DNA of 64,000 bases. Origin: Corynebacterium poyangense. Lineage in GTDB: Bacteria; Actinomycetota; Actinomycetes; Mycobacteriales; Mycobacteriaceae. Below the pieces are notes generated by a model. It did not search any database and had not been told where the DNA came from. It worked only from the letters and a program-made list of their open reading frames with translations. The stretch lies in contig NZ_CP046884.1 of the NCBI RefSeq assembly GCF_014522205.1, positions 186,001 through 250,000 on the forward strand, written 5' to 3'. Both the position numbers and the translations under genes were made by a program. Positions 19,004-27,009 of the stretch are shown here, piece after piece. Within the stretch, counting starts at the first letter, position 1, and each line of letters starts with the position of its first letter.

Positions 19004-19141
19004 CCTAAAGATTCTACTGTTTTTGGTTCGACGTCTAATCAGCTTGGAATAACCACTCTGCGCCGGTTATTTCCGCTTTGGTGCATGGTCCGCTAAAGTA
19101 GGGACGTCTCATGGTTCGGGGATTACCGGGCAGTGAGTAAG

Positions 19142-19229
19142 GGAGGCGTGGCAGAGCGGCCGAATGCACTGGTCTTGAAAACCAGCGATGGGAAACCATC
19201 CGCGGGTTCAAATCCCGCCGCCTCCGCCA
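19142..19229 (+). tRNA. tRNA-Ser(TGA), CCA encoded
   Basis: An 88-nt class II tRNA. The acceptor GGAGGCG pairs with CGCCTCC, the T-arm is CGGGTTCAAATCCCG, and there is a long variable arm. The anticodon loop CTTGAAA gives TGA. The 3' CCA is encoded, unlike in the two other tRNA-Ser genes here. Confidence 0.97.
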
Positions 19230-19231
19230 AA

Positions 19232-19276
19232 GTCACCAGTCAACACGGTAATTAGTTGAGTGGTGACTCTTTTTTG
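19232..19276 (+). terminator. Terminator after tRNA-Ser(TGA)
   Basis: A 13-bp stem with one mismatch (GTCACCAGTCAAC with GTTGAGTGGTGAC) is followed by TCTTTTTT. It lies between the tRNA and the convergent pat gene. Confidence 0.88.
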
Positions 19277-19282
19277 TAAGAG

Positions 19283-20314
19283 CTAGAGGGACAGCCGTTT
19301 CCACGCCTCTAAAAAGGCGGTGGTTTCTTCCTCATTGGTGATGCTAATTCTTAACCCCTCGGGGAATGGGCGCAGGATAATTCCTTCTTCAGCCATAGCG
19401 TTAGCTATTTTCTTCGCGCGTGAGGGATCATCCATGGGCAACCAAATAAAATTTCCTTGAGAGGGTTGGGCTCCAACAGCGACTGCGGCTCGATCCCGTT
19501 GTTGGATAGTTTCCGCGGTTGCGGACAAGATTTCTGCCTTGTGTTCGAGGCAAAATTTGGCTGCGGCCTGGGCAATAGTGCTCACCGAAAACACCGGGGC
19601 AACCTTATAAATCGCTTCAATAATGCGTGGATTACCGAAGGCATACCCTACTCTCAACCCAGCAAGCCCCCATGCCTTAGAGAACGTACGCAAACCAATG
19701 AGGTTCTCGTAATTCTTGATCTCTTCTACCGCATTGGGGGTATCCTCTGCCTGGTTGTACTCAAAATAGGCTTCATCCAAGGCAACGACAATATCCTTAG
19801 GGACTTTTCCCATAAACTCAGCGAACTGAGCTTGGGTGATGGTTGTTCCGGAAGGGTTATTGGGGTTGCACACAAAAATCAACCGTGTGCGATCAGTGAC
19901 GGCGTTGGCCATGGCATCAAGGTCTAAGGACTGATCGGGTTGAAGGGGTACCGCGACGTCTACTGCACCATGGACCCGGGCGAAAAGGGGATAGGCTTCA
20001 AAGCTGCGCCAGGGGAAGATGACTTCATCGCCATCTGTGCAGGTGACTTGAACTAACTGTTGGCATAATGCCGAAGATCCCGTACCGACCGCGATCTGGT
20101 TGACGTCAAGCCCCAAGTGCTGCGCTAAGGCCTTCTTCAAGGCAACAGCATCATTATCGGGATAGCGGTGTGGATTCTTAAGCTCCCCCATAATCATGGT
20201 GCTGAGTTCCGGGAGCGGGAAACGAGCGAGTTCATTGGATGAGAGCTTCACTGCTTCCGGTGCATCTTCCCCCGGTAGGTAGAGGGGAAGCTGAGCGATG
20301 TCTGGTCTGATCAT
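19283..20314 (-). CDS. pat: Aromatic/histidinol-phosphate-type aminotransferase, copy 1
   Basis: A 343-residue PLP aminotransferase of the HisC/Pat group, which transfers the amino group in the last step of phenylalanine/tyrosine or in histidine synthesis. The Schiff-base lysine is in RTFSKAWGLAG. NPNNPSGT and DEAYFEY are the PLP-binding motifs, and RISITN near the end holds the carboxylate-binding Arg. The start is the ATG at 20314, because TATAGACT ends 6 nt before it and the paralogue at 32060-33088 shows the same arrangement. The two proteins look about 60% identical. This copy alone has a GlxR-like site over its promoter. It is probably the ancestral locus (Rv3772, hisC2 position) beside tRNA-Ser. 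Confidence 0.88.
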   Translation of the reverse strand: MIRPDIAQLPLYLPGEDAPEAVKLSSNELARFPLPELSTMIMGELKNPHRYPDNDAVALKKALAQHLGLDVNQIAVGTGSSALCQQLVQVTCTDGDEVIFPWRSFEAYPLFARVHGAVDVAVPLQPDQSLDLDAMANAVTDRTRLIFVCNPNNPSGTTITQAQFAEFMGKVPKDIVVALDEAYFEYNQAEDTPNAVEEIKNYENLIGLRTFSKAWGLAGLRVGYAFGNPRIIEAIYKVAPVFSVSTIAQAAAKFCLEHKAEILSATAETIQQRDRAAVAVGAQPSQGNFIWLPMDDPSRAKKIANAMAEEGIILRPFPEGLRISITNEEETTAFLEAWKRLSL

Positions 20315-20320
20315 GACCAC

Positions 20321-20328
20321 AGTCTATA
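20321..20328 (-). promoter_or_regulatory. Leaderless -10 element of pat copy 1
   Basis: TATAGACT (read on the minus strand) ends 6 nt before the ATG at 20314. The same octamer stands 7 nt before the ATG of the second pat gene, so it is a conserved leaderless promoter. Confidence 0.65.
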
Positions 20329-20344
20329 TTTGATCTAGATCACA
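20329..20344. promoter_or_regulatory. GlxR (CRP-type) binding-site candidate
   Basis: TTTGATCTAGATCACA differs by one base from the consensus TGTGA-N6-TCACA and has the TA centre often seen in GlxR sites. It abuts the -10 element of pat copy 1, covering the spacer and -35 region, which suggests repression by cAMP-GlxR. It also lies just downstream of the hutG stop. Confidence 0.5.
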
Positions 20345-20373
20345 TTTTTGCTCATATCTGCAGGAAACATGGA

Positions 20374-21273
20374 TTATTGCACCGGTAGAGAATTGACCAC
20401 CTCCCAGAGCAGCCTGGCAGCTACCTTGGCAGTACGATCATCAATATCAAAGCGGGGATTAAGTTCCACTACATCAACCAGACGCAGCTTTCCACTGGCC
20501 GCCACAGAGGTAATGATGTGGCGGACCTTGTGCAGGTCAAGCCCGATTGTGGCTGGGGCGCTTACCCCGGGAGCAACAGCAGCGGAAAGAACATCCAAGT
20601 CAATGGACAAATGCAGGGAATCAACGTCGTTAATTCGTTCGCGGAGAATATCTGTTATTTCTTTCAGGCTTGAATTATTAAGGTGGTCCTCTTCCCAATA
20701 GCTTGCGCCTAGAGAGTCTGCGATGGCAAATAACTCTGAGGTGTTATTGGGCCGAGAAATTCCGAGGACGGTGTAGTCTGCGCCGCAATGAAATTCCTGG
20801 CAGATCTGATAAAAGGGTGTTCCCGAGGTAGCTTCCTGGGCCTGGCGTAGATCAAAATGAGCATCCACGTTTATGATCCCCACCGGGTGTTGTGAGGGAA
20901 GTCCTCTTCTTAATCCGCAGTGAGAGCCATAGGCAGTTTCGTGGCCTCCGCCAAGAACCAACGTGAGGGGATGGTGGTGAACTGTGGAAGCTACCAGCGT
21001 GGCTAGTCTCGTCTGTCCAGCTTCAAGATCTTGATCTGACACCACGACGTCGCCATAATCCTTCAAGGATCGAGGCGTGCCATGGACTGCCAAGGCCCCC
21101 AAAGCCGCACGGAGTTTATCGGGGGCGCAGGCTGCTCCTGGACGGCCTAAGTTACGTCGAACCCCTTCGTCGCTGGCGAAACCGATGACAGCAAGCTCTC
21201 CGGTTTCCTTGACCAAGTGGTGCCACCGCTGCCCATCATTGCGCCCATCCCAGGCCTGTGAAGGTTGATACAT
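20374..21273 (-). CDS. hutG: Formimidoylglutamase HutG
   Basis: A 299-residue arginase-family enzyme that hydrolyses N-formimino-glutamate to glutamate and formamide, the last step of histidine breakdown. The binuclear Mn ligands are visible in GGGHE, DAHFD and SIDLDVL. The frame reaches 21303, but the ATG at 21273 is preceded by TATTAT and a 6-nt spacer, a leaderless start, and gives the usual MYQPSQ...W-GRND N-terminus. It is divergent from hutR, and the hut genes lie on the other side of that regulator. Confidence 0.93.
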   Translation of the reverse strand: MYQPSQAWDGRNDGQRWHHLVKETGELAVIGFASDEGVRRNLGRPGAACAPDKLRAALGALAVHGTPRSLKDYGDVVVSDQDLEAGQTRLATLVASTVHHHPLTLVLGGGHETAYGSHCGLRRGLPSQHPVGIINVDAHFDLRQAQEATSGTPFYQICQEFHCGADYTVLGISRPNNTSELFAIADSLGASYWEEDHLNNSSLKEITDILRERINDVDSLHLSIDLDVLSAAVAPGVSAPATIGLDLHKVRHIITSVAASGKLRLVDVVELNPRFDIDDRTAKVAARLLWEVVNSLPVQ

Positions 21274-21279
21274 GTGGCA

Positions 21280-21356
21280 ATAATAAATGAAAATCCAGGT
21301 CATCCGGCATGAGCTAGGTCAAGACTTGTCTGAAACTCCGGAACTCTGATTAATCT
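21280..21356. promoter_or_regulatory. Divergent hutG/hutR control region with HutR-like operator
   Basis: Both genes appear leaderless. On the minus strand TATTAT (21285-21280) lies 6 nt before the hutG ATG; on the plus strand TAATCT (21351-21356) lies 6 nt before the hutR ATG. Between them TCTGAAACTCCGGA (21329-21342) matches 12 of 14 positions of the HutR motif I recall from C. resistens (TCTGwwATwCCAGA). It overlaps the hutR -35 region and is about 55 bp upstream of hutG. Confidence 0.6.
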
Positions 21357-21362
21357 GAGGTT

Positions 21363-22130
21363 ATGACCCAGAACACTTCACGCAGTAGCAAGGTGCCAGC
21401 TGCACAGCATACTTTGGCAATCTTAAAGCTGCTCACTGCGGTAGATGCGCCCATGTCTGCTGCGCGTATTGTTCAGGAAACTAGGATTCCGCGATCTACG
21501 GTTTATCATCTTCTGGCAGTGATGGAAGAAGCTGGATTTGTGGTTCATCTTCACCAAGAAAAGGCCTATGGTTTAGGGCTAGCAGCGTATGAGATGGCGA
21601 ACGCTTATTCTCGGCAGCAACCTTTAGCGCGGGTGGGGCTGCGTTTTGCTCGGCAATTGGCATTGCAGGTGCAAGGTAGTGCACATATTAGTTGTTTATC
21701 CGGATCGGAAGTGCTGTATTTGCTTGAGGAACGCGCACCAAACGGGGTGCGATTACTCACCGATGCAGGCGTTCGTCTCGAAGCGCTGCGGACAGCGAGC
21801 GGCAAAGCCATGCTTGCTTTTCGAAGCTCCGCTGAGATCAAGGCGGCAGTCGGGGTGTGTGGGGTTGGAGGGCAGAAATATCGGGATGTGGAGCGCGAGT
21901 TAGAAGAAATTCGGGATCGCGGGTGGGCGACGGAATACGCGCAGGTCAGCCCCGGCCAGGAATCAATCGCGGTTCCTATTTTCGATCATCTTGGCCGGGC
22001 TGCCTCTGCCTTAGCAGTGACCTTTTCAATCGGATCATTAGATAGGCGGAACATTGCGGAATTGATAGAGGAGGTGAGGGAATCAGCCGCAAAAATAGCG
22101 ATTGCGGTGTATCGTACTAGGCCAAAATAA
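21363..22130 (+). CDS. hutR: IclR-family regulator HutR
   Basis: A 255-residue transcription factor. The N-terminal winged helix-turn-helix (residues about 15-75) has MSAARIVQETRIPRSTVYHL, and the C-terminal IclR effector domain carries LRTASGKAMLAF and the late GLDR-like SIGSLDRRNI. In C. resistens HutR controls the hut genes in response to urocanate or histidine. Here it sits between hutG and hutU, as expected for the local regulator. The transcript is probably leaderless. Confidence 0.9.
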   Translation: MTQNTSRSSKVPAAQHTLAILKLLTAVDAPMSAARIVQETRIPRSTVYHLLAVMEEAGFVVHLHQEKAYGLGLAAYEMANAYSRQQPLARVGLRFARQLALQVQGSAHISCLSGSEVLYLLEERAPNGVRLLTDAGVRLEALRTASGKAMLAFRSSAEIKAAVGVCGVGGQKYRDVERELEEIRDRGWATEYAQVSPGQESIAVPIFDHLGRAASALAVTFSIGSLDRRNIAELIEEVRESAAKIAIAVYRTRPK

Positions 22131-22199
22131 CTGCTATCACCTGCGAAGTCTTGGATACCGGATAGCTAGTCAACTAAAACTCTCCACTGCCTCTAGTGA

Positions 22200-22213
22200 T
22201 CTGAAATACATTA
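22200..22213 (+). promoter_or_regulatory. Second HutR-like site, upstream of hutU
   Basis: TCTGAAATACATTA matches the first ten positions of the recalled HutR motif and then diverges (11 of 14 overall). It lies about 40 bp upstream of the hutU start. It is weaker than the site between hutG and hutR. Confidence 0.35.
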
Positions 22214-22249
22214 AAGACTGATAGCTCCGATGCTCAAAGAAAGGTAGCG

Positions 22250-23947
22250 GTGATCATGTCAACTTCCCATCCCCGAGTCATCAAGGCTCCCCGCGGAACT
22301 CAGCTCACGGCTAAATCATGGCAAACCGAAGCGCCTATGCGAATGCTCATGAATAACTTGGACCCTGAGGTGGCTGAACGTCCAGAGGATCTTATTGTCT
22401 ATGGTGGGACCGGGCAAGCAGCTCGCAACTGGGAAGCATTCGACGCCATTATTGACGTGCTTAAAAGCCTCGAAGAAGATGAAACTTTGCTTGTTCAATC
22501 AGGCAAGCCGGTGGGGGTTTTCCGCACGAATGTTTGGGCGCCTCGGGTTCTTATTGCTAATTCAAACCTCGTGGGCGATTGGGCAAATTGGCCAGAATTT
22601 CGGAAGCTCCAGGCTGAAGGTTTAATGATGTACGGCCAAATGACTGCCGGTTCGTGGATCTACATTGCTACTCAAGGAATTTTGCAAGGCACCTTTGAAA
22701 CTTTTGCTGCTATTGCGAAGAAAAAGTTCGACGGCTCTTTGCGCGGAACTATCACCTTGACCGGGGGATGTGGCGGTATGGGTGGTGCTCAACCTTTAGC
22801 TGTGACACTTAATGGTGGGGTGTGTGTAATTGTGGACGCGGATCGGAGTCGACTGGAACGGCGAAAAGCAAAGCGCTACCTTGACGTCATAGCTGAATCC
22901 GTTGATGATGCCGTTACTCAAGCACGAGAAGCACAGTCTGCTAGCAGGGCTTTGTCTATTGGGGTGGAAGCCAATGCCGCTGATGTATTCCCAGACATGC
23001 TTGCGCGGCATCGTTCCGGAGAGATCCGGATAGACATTGTGACTGACCAAACAAGTGCCCATGATCCTTTGTCCTATCTGCCGCGGGATGTGCTTTTTGA
23101 GGACTGGCACCGTGAAGCAGAAGAGGATCCAACTACTTTCACTAAAAAGTCACGTGAGTCAATGGCTATTCAAGTTCAGGCCATGGTGGAATTTATGGAT
23201 GAAGGGGCAGAGGTCTTTGATTACGGAAACTCTATTCGGGATGAGGCGCGGTTAGCGGGCTATAGCCGAGCTTTTGACTTCCCCGGTTTTGTTCCGGCCT
23301 ATATCCGGCCGCTGTTCTGCGAGGGGAATGGACCGTTCCGTTGGGTGGCTCTATCCGGTGACCCGGAAGATATCCGGATCACGGATCAGGCGCTTAAGGA
23401 ATTATTCCCCGATAACGAACACCTTCATCGTTGGTTGGACGCCGCAGAAGAATTTGTTGAATTTGAAGGTTTGCCGGCGCGGATTTGTTGGCTCGGTTAT
23501 GGTGAACGCCATAAAGCCGGGTTGCTATTTAATCAATTAGTCCGGGAGGGCAAGCTCAAGGCCCCGATTGTTATTGGGCGCGATCATCTAGATTCTGGAT
23601 CCGTTGCGTCGCCTTACCGAGAAACTGAGTCCATGCTCGACGGATCCGACGCTATCGCTGATTGGCCGCTCCTGAACGCCTTAACGTCGACGTCGTCGGG
23701 AGCTACCTGGGTATCAATTCACCATGGTGGCGGTGTGGGCATGGGTCGCTCTATTCACGCCGGTCAGGTCATAGTAGCTGATGGGACGGAGTTGGCTGCG
23801 CAAAAACTGGAGCGGGTTTTGAGTAACGACCCTGGGATGGGGGTTATTCGACATGTTGATGCTGGTTATGAGCGTGCGAATGAGGTCGCCAAGGAACGCG
23901 GTGTGCGAATTCCGATGCCGTTTACGTCACGGGAGTCCGGGGAGTAG
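22250..23947 (+). CDS. hutU: Urocanate hydratase HutU
   Basis: A 565-residue NAD-dependent enzyme that turns urocanate into imidazolone propionate, step 2 of histidine degradation. [15 protein letters not shown] is the NAD-binding glycine-rich segment at about residues 170-184. [10 protein letters not shown] and [11 protein letters not shown] are conserved family blocks, and DQTSAHDP lies in the middle domain. I use the GTG at 22250, because AAGG is 5 nt upstream; an ATG two codons later is possible. It opens the plus-strand run hutU-hutT-smORF-hutI-hutH. Confidence 0.95.
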   Translation: MIMSTSHPRVIKAPRGTQLTAKSWQTEAPMRMLMNNLDPEVAERPEDLIVYGGTGQAARNWEAFDAIIDVLKSLEEDETLLVQSGKPVGVFRTNVWAPRVLIANSNLVGDWANWPEFRKLQAEGLMMYGQMTAGSWIYIATQGILQGTFETFAAIAKKKFDGSLRGTITLTGGCGGMGGAQPLAVTLNGGVCVIVDADRSRLERRKAKRYLDVIAESVDDAVTQAREAQSASRALSIGVEANAADVFPDMLARHRSGEIRIDIVTDQTSAHDPLSYLPRDVLFEDWHREAEEDPTTFTKKSRESMAIQVQAMVEFMDEGAEVFDYGNSIRDEARLAGYSRAFDFPGFVPAYIRPLFCEGNGPFRWVALSGDPEDIRITDQALKELFPDNEHLHRWLDAAEEFVEFEGLPARICWLGYGERHKAGLLFNQLVREGKLKAPIVIGRDHLDSGSVASPYRETESMLDGSDAIADWPLLNALTSTSSGATWVSIHHGGGVGMGRSIHAGQVIVADGTELAAQKLERVLSNDPGMGVIRHVDAGYERANEVAKERGVRIPMPFTSRESGE

Positions 23948-24204
23948 GAAATAGCAAGGAAGACTATCGGTCACCGACTTAAGGGTGATTGCTTTGCTCG
24001 CGAGGAGATCTTCCTTCCCTGCAGACGACGTCTGAGAAAAACTATTGACACTCAATGGGAAATGAGCGAAATTTTTTGTGATGCAGATGCGATTAATGCC
24101 GAAGAAGAAATAACAGGCATTAGTTAGCTGAGTGCGGCCTGGGCTATCACAGGTTCTTGGCTTGTGGTAACTGCCCCACCTTATAGAACAGAAGGAGAAC
24201 AGCG

Positions 24205-25650
24205 ATGACTGACTCATTGCGGGAGAACTCACCAGGAGTAATCCGGGTAGAGCGCCGGTCTGTTGGTTTTATTCCTCAACAAGAGCGGTACGGTAACGCC
24301 TGGAATCAATTTACTCTGTGGTTCGGGGCAAATCTGCAAATCACCACGGTGGTCACTGGGGCACTCGCCTATGTGTTAGGTGGAGATGTCTTTTGGTCAC
24401 TTATCGGACTATTCATCGGTCAAGTAGCTGGTGGCGTGGTGATGGCACTGCATTCCGCTCAAGGGCCTCGGCTCGGTCTTCCCCAGATGATCTCTTCCAG
24501 AGCACAATTTGGGGTCTATGGCGCAGCAATACCGCTGATCCTCATCATCTTCATGTACCTTGGTTTCGCCGCTTCAGGGACAGTGCTCGCCGGGCAAGCA
24601 ATCACCAACCTTTATCACGGCTCTACCTGGAGCGGGATCCTTATTTTTGGTGCAGCCAGTGCAGTTTTCGCCATCATCGGCTACAACATCATCCACCGAC
24701 TAAGCCGCTGGGTCAGCGTAATAAGCATCATCGCATTTGCCTACTTATTCTTTCGTTTCTTCATCATCGCCGATGTTGGGGACCTACTTAGCATCAAAGA
24801 ATTTACCTGGCCATCATTCTTACTAGCTATGGCGTTATCTGCGTCATGGCAAATAGCCTATGGTCCCTATGTTGCTGATTACAGCCGCTATCTTCCAGAA
24901 AATACGAAATCAAATTCTGTTTTTATTTTAACCTTAGCCGGAACAGTAATCAGCTCAACAATAGCTATGAGCTTTGGTGTTTTTATTGCCGCCTGGGCGG
25001 GCGATGCATTTAAAGGTGATGAGGTTGGCACCGTAGTTCGTCTCGGTACAGGAGGTGTGGTCGCCGGTCTGATATATCTTTCTATCGCAATCGGAAAACT
25101 ATCTATCAATGTTTTAAATACGTACGGTGGATTTATGTCCATGATGACCACATATAGTGGTTTTCGCGGGAAAGCTGAGATACCTCAGAGCCTTCGCATC
25201 ATATCGATATTAATCATGACTACTATTAGTTGTTTAATTGCGCTATTGGGACGAGATGAATTTCTTCCAGCTTTTAGCTCTTTCCTTCTTTTCCTACTAA
25301 CATTCTTTATCCCTTGGTCGGCTATTAATCTAGCTGACTTTTATTGGATATCTAAAGAAAAATATGATGTCCCCGCCTTAGCTGATCCAGATGGACGTTA
25401 TGGGCGGTGGAATGTTTCGGCACTTATTGCTTTTATCGGCGGCATCCTCATCCAGCTTCCTTTTGTTGCTACCCACTTTTACACCGGACCGCTAGTGGCA
25501 AAGCTAGGTGGGGCGGATATTTCGTGGATTGTCGGACTGGTTGCCACTACTGTTCTCTATCTAGCACTTCGCCCCTTAGACCGTCGCACTTTTCCAGACC
25601 ACACCATTCTTCCTGAAGAAAATCCAGTCAGGCACGTTGACGGAAGCTAA
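24205..25650 (+). CDS. hutT: NCS1-family permease, probable histidine/urocanate transporter
   Basis: A 481-residue polytopic protein with about 12 membrane segments and the NCS1 (purine/cytosine permease, PF02133) pattern: NQFTLWFGANLQITTVVTGA at the first helix and YGPYVADYSRYLP in the middle. NCS1 carriers move nucleobases, hydantoins and related ring compounds. In a hut operon, import of histidine or urocanate is the natural inference. It has a strong ribosome-binding site (GAAGGAGAA). A 257-bp gap without a clear terminator separates it from hutU, and an internal promoter is possible. The symbol is by context only. Confidence 0.82.
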   Translation: MTDSLRENSPGVIRVERRSVGFIPQQERYGNAWNQFTLWFGANLQITTVVTGALAYVLGGDVFWSLIGLFIGQVAGGVVMALHSAQGPRLGLPQMISSRAQFGVYGAAIPLILIIFMYLGFAASGTVLAGQAITNLYHGSTWSGILIFGAASAVFAIIGYNIIHRLSRWVSVISIIAFAYLFFRFFIIADVGDLLSIKEFTWPSFLLAMALSASWQIAYGPYVADYSRYLPENTKSNSVFILTLAGTVISSTIAMSFGVFIAAWAGDAFKGDEVGTVVRLGTGGVVAGLIYLSIAIGKLSINVLNTYGGFMSMMTTYSGFRGKAEIPQSLRIISILIMTTISCLIALLGRDEFLPAFSSFLLFLLTFFIPWSAINLADFYWISKEKYDVPALADPDGRYGRWNVSALIAFIGGILIQLPFVATHFYTGPLVAKLGGADISWIVGLVATTVLYLALRPLDRRTFPDHTILPEENPVRHVDGS

Positions 25651-25652
25651 CT

Positions 25653-25787
25653 ATGGGTGAGGATCTGAGGAAAACACCCGTGCTTGATGGTTCAGCAGTA
25701 ACCGGGGTCAGTAATGAGAAGCCATTGACCTCAGTGACACCGGGTGCAGGTACGTTGCGAGGCTTGTCGAACAGGAAAGAATCATGA
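25653..25787 (+). CDS. 44-aa small ORF between the permease gene and hutI
   Basis: The ATG lies 2 bp after the permease stop, and the TGA overlaps the hutI start as ATGA. That spacing is typical of a genuine translationally coupled gene. The peptide is polar and Thr/Gly/Ser-rich (MGEDLRKTPVLDG...GLSNRKES), with no membrane segment. Upstream GGAAG is a weak ribosome-binding site. It could be a real small protein or a coupling leader for hutI. No family is known to me. Confidence 0.4.
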   Translation: MGEDLRKTPVLDGSAVTGVSNEKPLTSVTPGAGTLRGLSNRKES

Positions 25788-26980
25788 ATAATTCTCATTC
25801 CCACGCAAAGATTTTTTATGGCATATCGGAACTTCATACTGTTTCTCACCAGGGAGTCATCAACGATGCTGCCATCGTTATCGACGATGGCATAGTGCAA
25901 TGGGTGGGGGAACAGCGCTTAGCTCCAGACGTCGACAATAGTGTGAATCTCCAGGGCAAAGCGGTTCTCCCAGGATGGGTGGACAGCCACACCCATATGG
26001 TTTTTGCGGGGGACCGTTCTGCGGAATTTGAAGCTCGTATGGCGGGGGAAGATTATGTTGCCGGTGGAATTGCTCTCACTATGGAAGCGACTCGACACAC
26101 CGGCGAACAAGAACATATCCGGCTCCTTGAGGAACGTGTTCAGGCGGCCTATGAAGGCGGAACCACGACTCTGGAAACGAAAACAGGATATGGGTTGGAT
26201 GTTGCTTCCGAGGAATTAGCTGCGCGAATTGCTGGTCAATACGTTGATGACGTGACATTTTTGGGTGCTCATTTAGTACCGCCAGGCATGGACAGTGAGG
26301 ACTACACCGATCTGGTGTGCGGGCCGATGTTAGAGGCGGTGAGCCCTTATGTGCAATGGATCGACGTGTTTTGCGAGCGCGGAGCGTTTAGCGAGGAGCA
26401 GTCGCGTCGAGTGTTGCAGGCCGGGCTGGAACGCGGTTTGCAACCTCGGGTACATGGCAATCAATTAGGCCTTGGGCCGGGAGTAAAGGTGGCGGTTGAT
26501 CTTGGGGCAGCAAGCGTCGACCATGTCAATTACGTCTCCGATGAGGATATTGCGCTTTTGGCTGCCTCAGACACCGTAGCCACAGTTCTTCCAGCATGTG
26601 ATTTATCCACCCGGCAAACCCTAGCACCGGCACGAAAATTGCTTGATGCCGGGATCAACCTCGCAATTGCCACCAACCTTAACCCCGGCACCTCGTACAC
26701 CTCCTCAATGAATTTTTGTATCAGCACAGCAGTACTGCAGATGCGGTTGAGTTTGGCAGAAGCTATCCATGCTGGGACAGCGGGTGGGGCTCGGGCATTG
26801 AATCGACACGACGTGGGCGAAGGCAAAGATTCTCAAGGAAGACCAGCTAAAGGTTGTTTAACCCCTGGTTCTGCGGCGGATTTCCAGGTCTTGAACAGCG
26901 CTCACGCCATTGATTTGGCGTATCGGCCAGGAATGCCCATGACCTACCAAGTTTATCGAGCCGGTCACCAAGTGAACTAA
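25784..26980 (+). CDS. hutI: Imidazolonepropionase HutI
   Basis: A 398-residue amidohydrolase that opens the imidazolone ring to give N-formimino-glutamate. The metal motif DSHTHMVFAGDR is at about residues 66-77. ETKTGYGL, VHGNQLG and the Asp-His in VDHVNY complete the active site, and NLNPGTSY is a family block. It overlaps the 44-aa ORF by 4 bp and precedes hutH. Length and motifs are normal. Confidence 0.95.
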   Translation: MNNSHSHAKIFYGISELHTVSHQGVINDAAIVIDDGIVQWVGEQRLAPDVDNSVNLQGKAVLPGWVDSHTHMVFAGDRSAEFEARMAGEDYVAGGIALTMEATRHTGEQEHIRLLEERVQAAYEGGTTTLETKTGYGLDVASEELAARIAGQYVDDVTFLGAHLVPPGMDSEDYTDLVCGPMLEAVSPYVQWIDVFCERGAFSEEQSRRVLQAGLERGLQPRVHGNQLGLGPGVKVAVDLGAASVDHVNYVSDEDIALLAASDTVATVLPACDLSTRQTLAPARKLLDAGINLAIATNLNPGTSYTSSMNFCISTAVLQMRLSLAEAIHAGTAGGARALNRHDVGEGKDSQGRPAKGCLTPGSAADFQVLNSAHAIDLAYRPGMPMTYQVYRAGHQVN

Positions 26981-27009
26981 CACCAGATATCAACGTGGAA
27001 AGGATGAAT

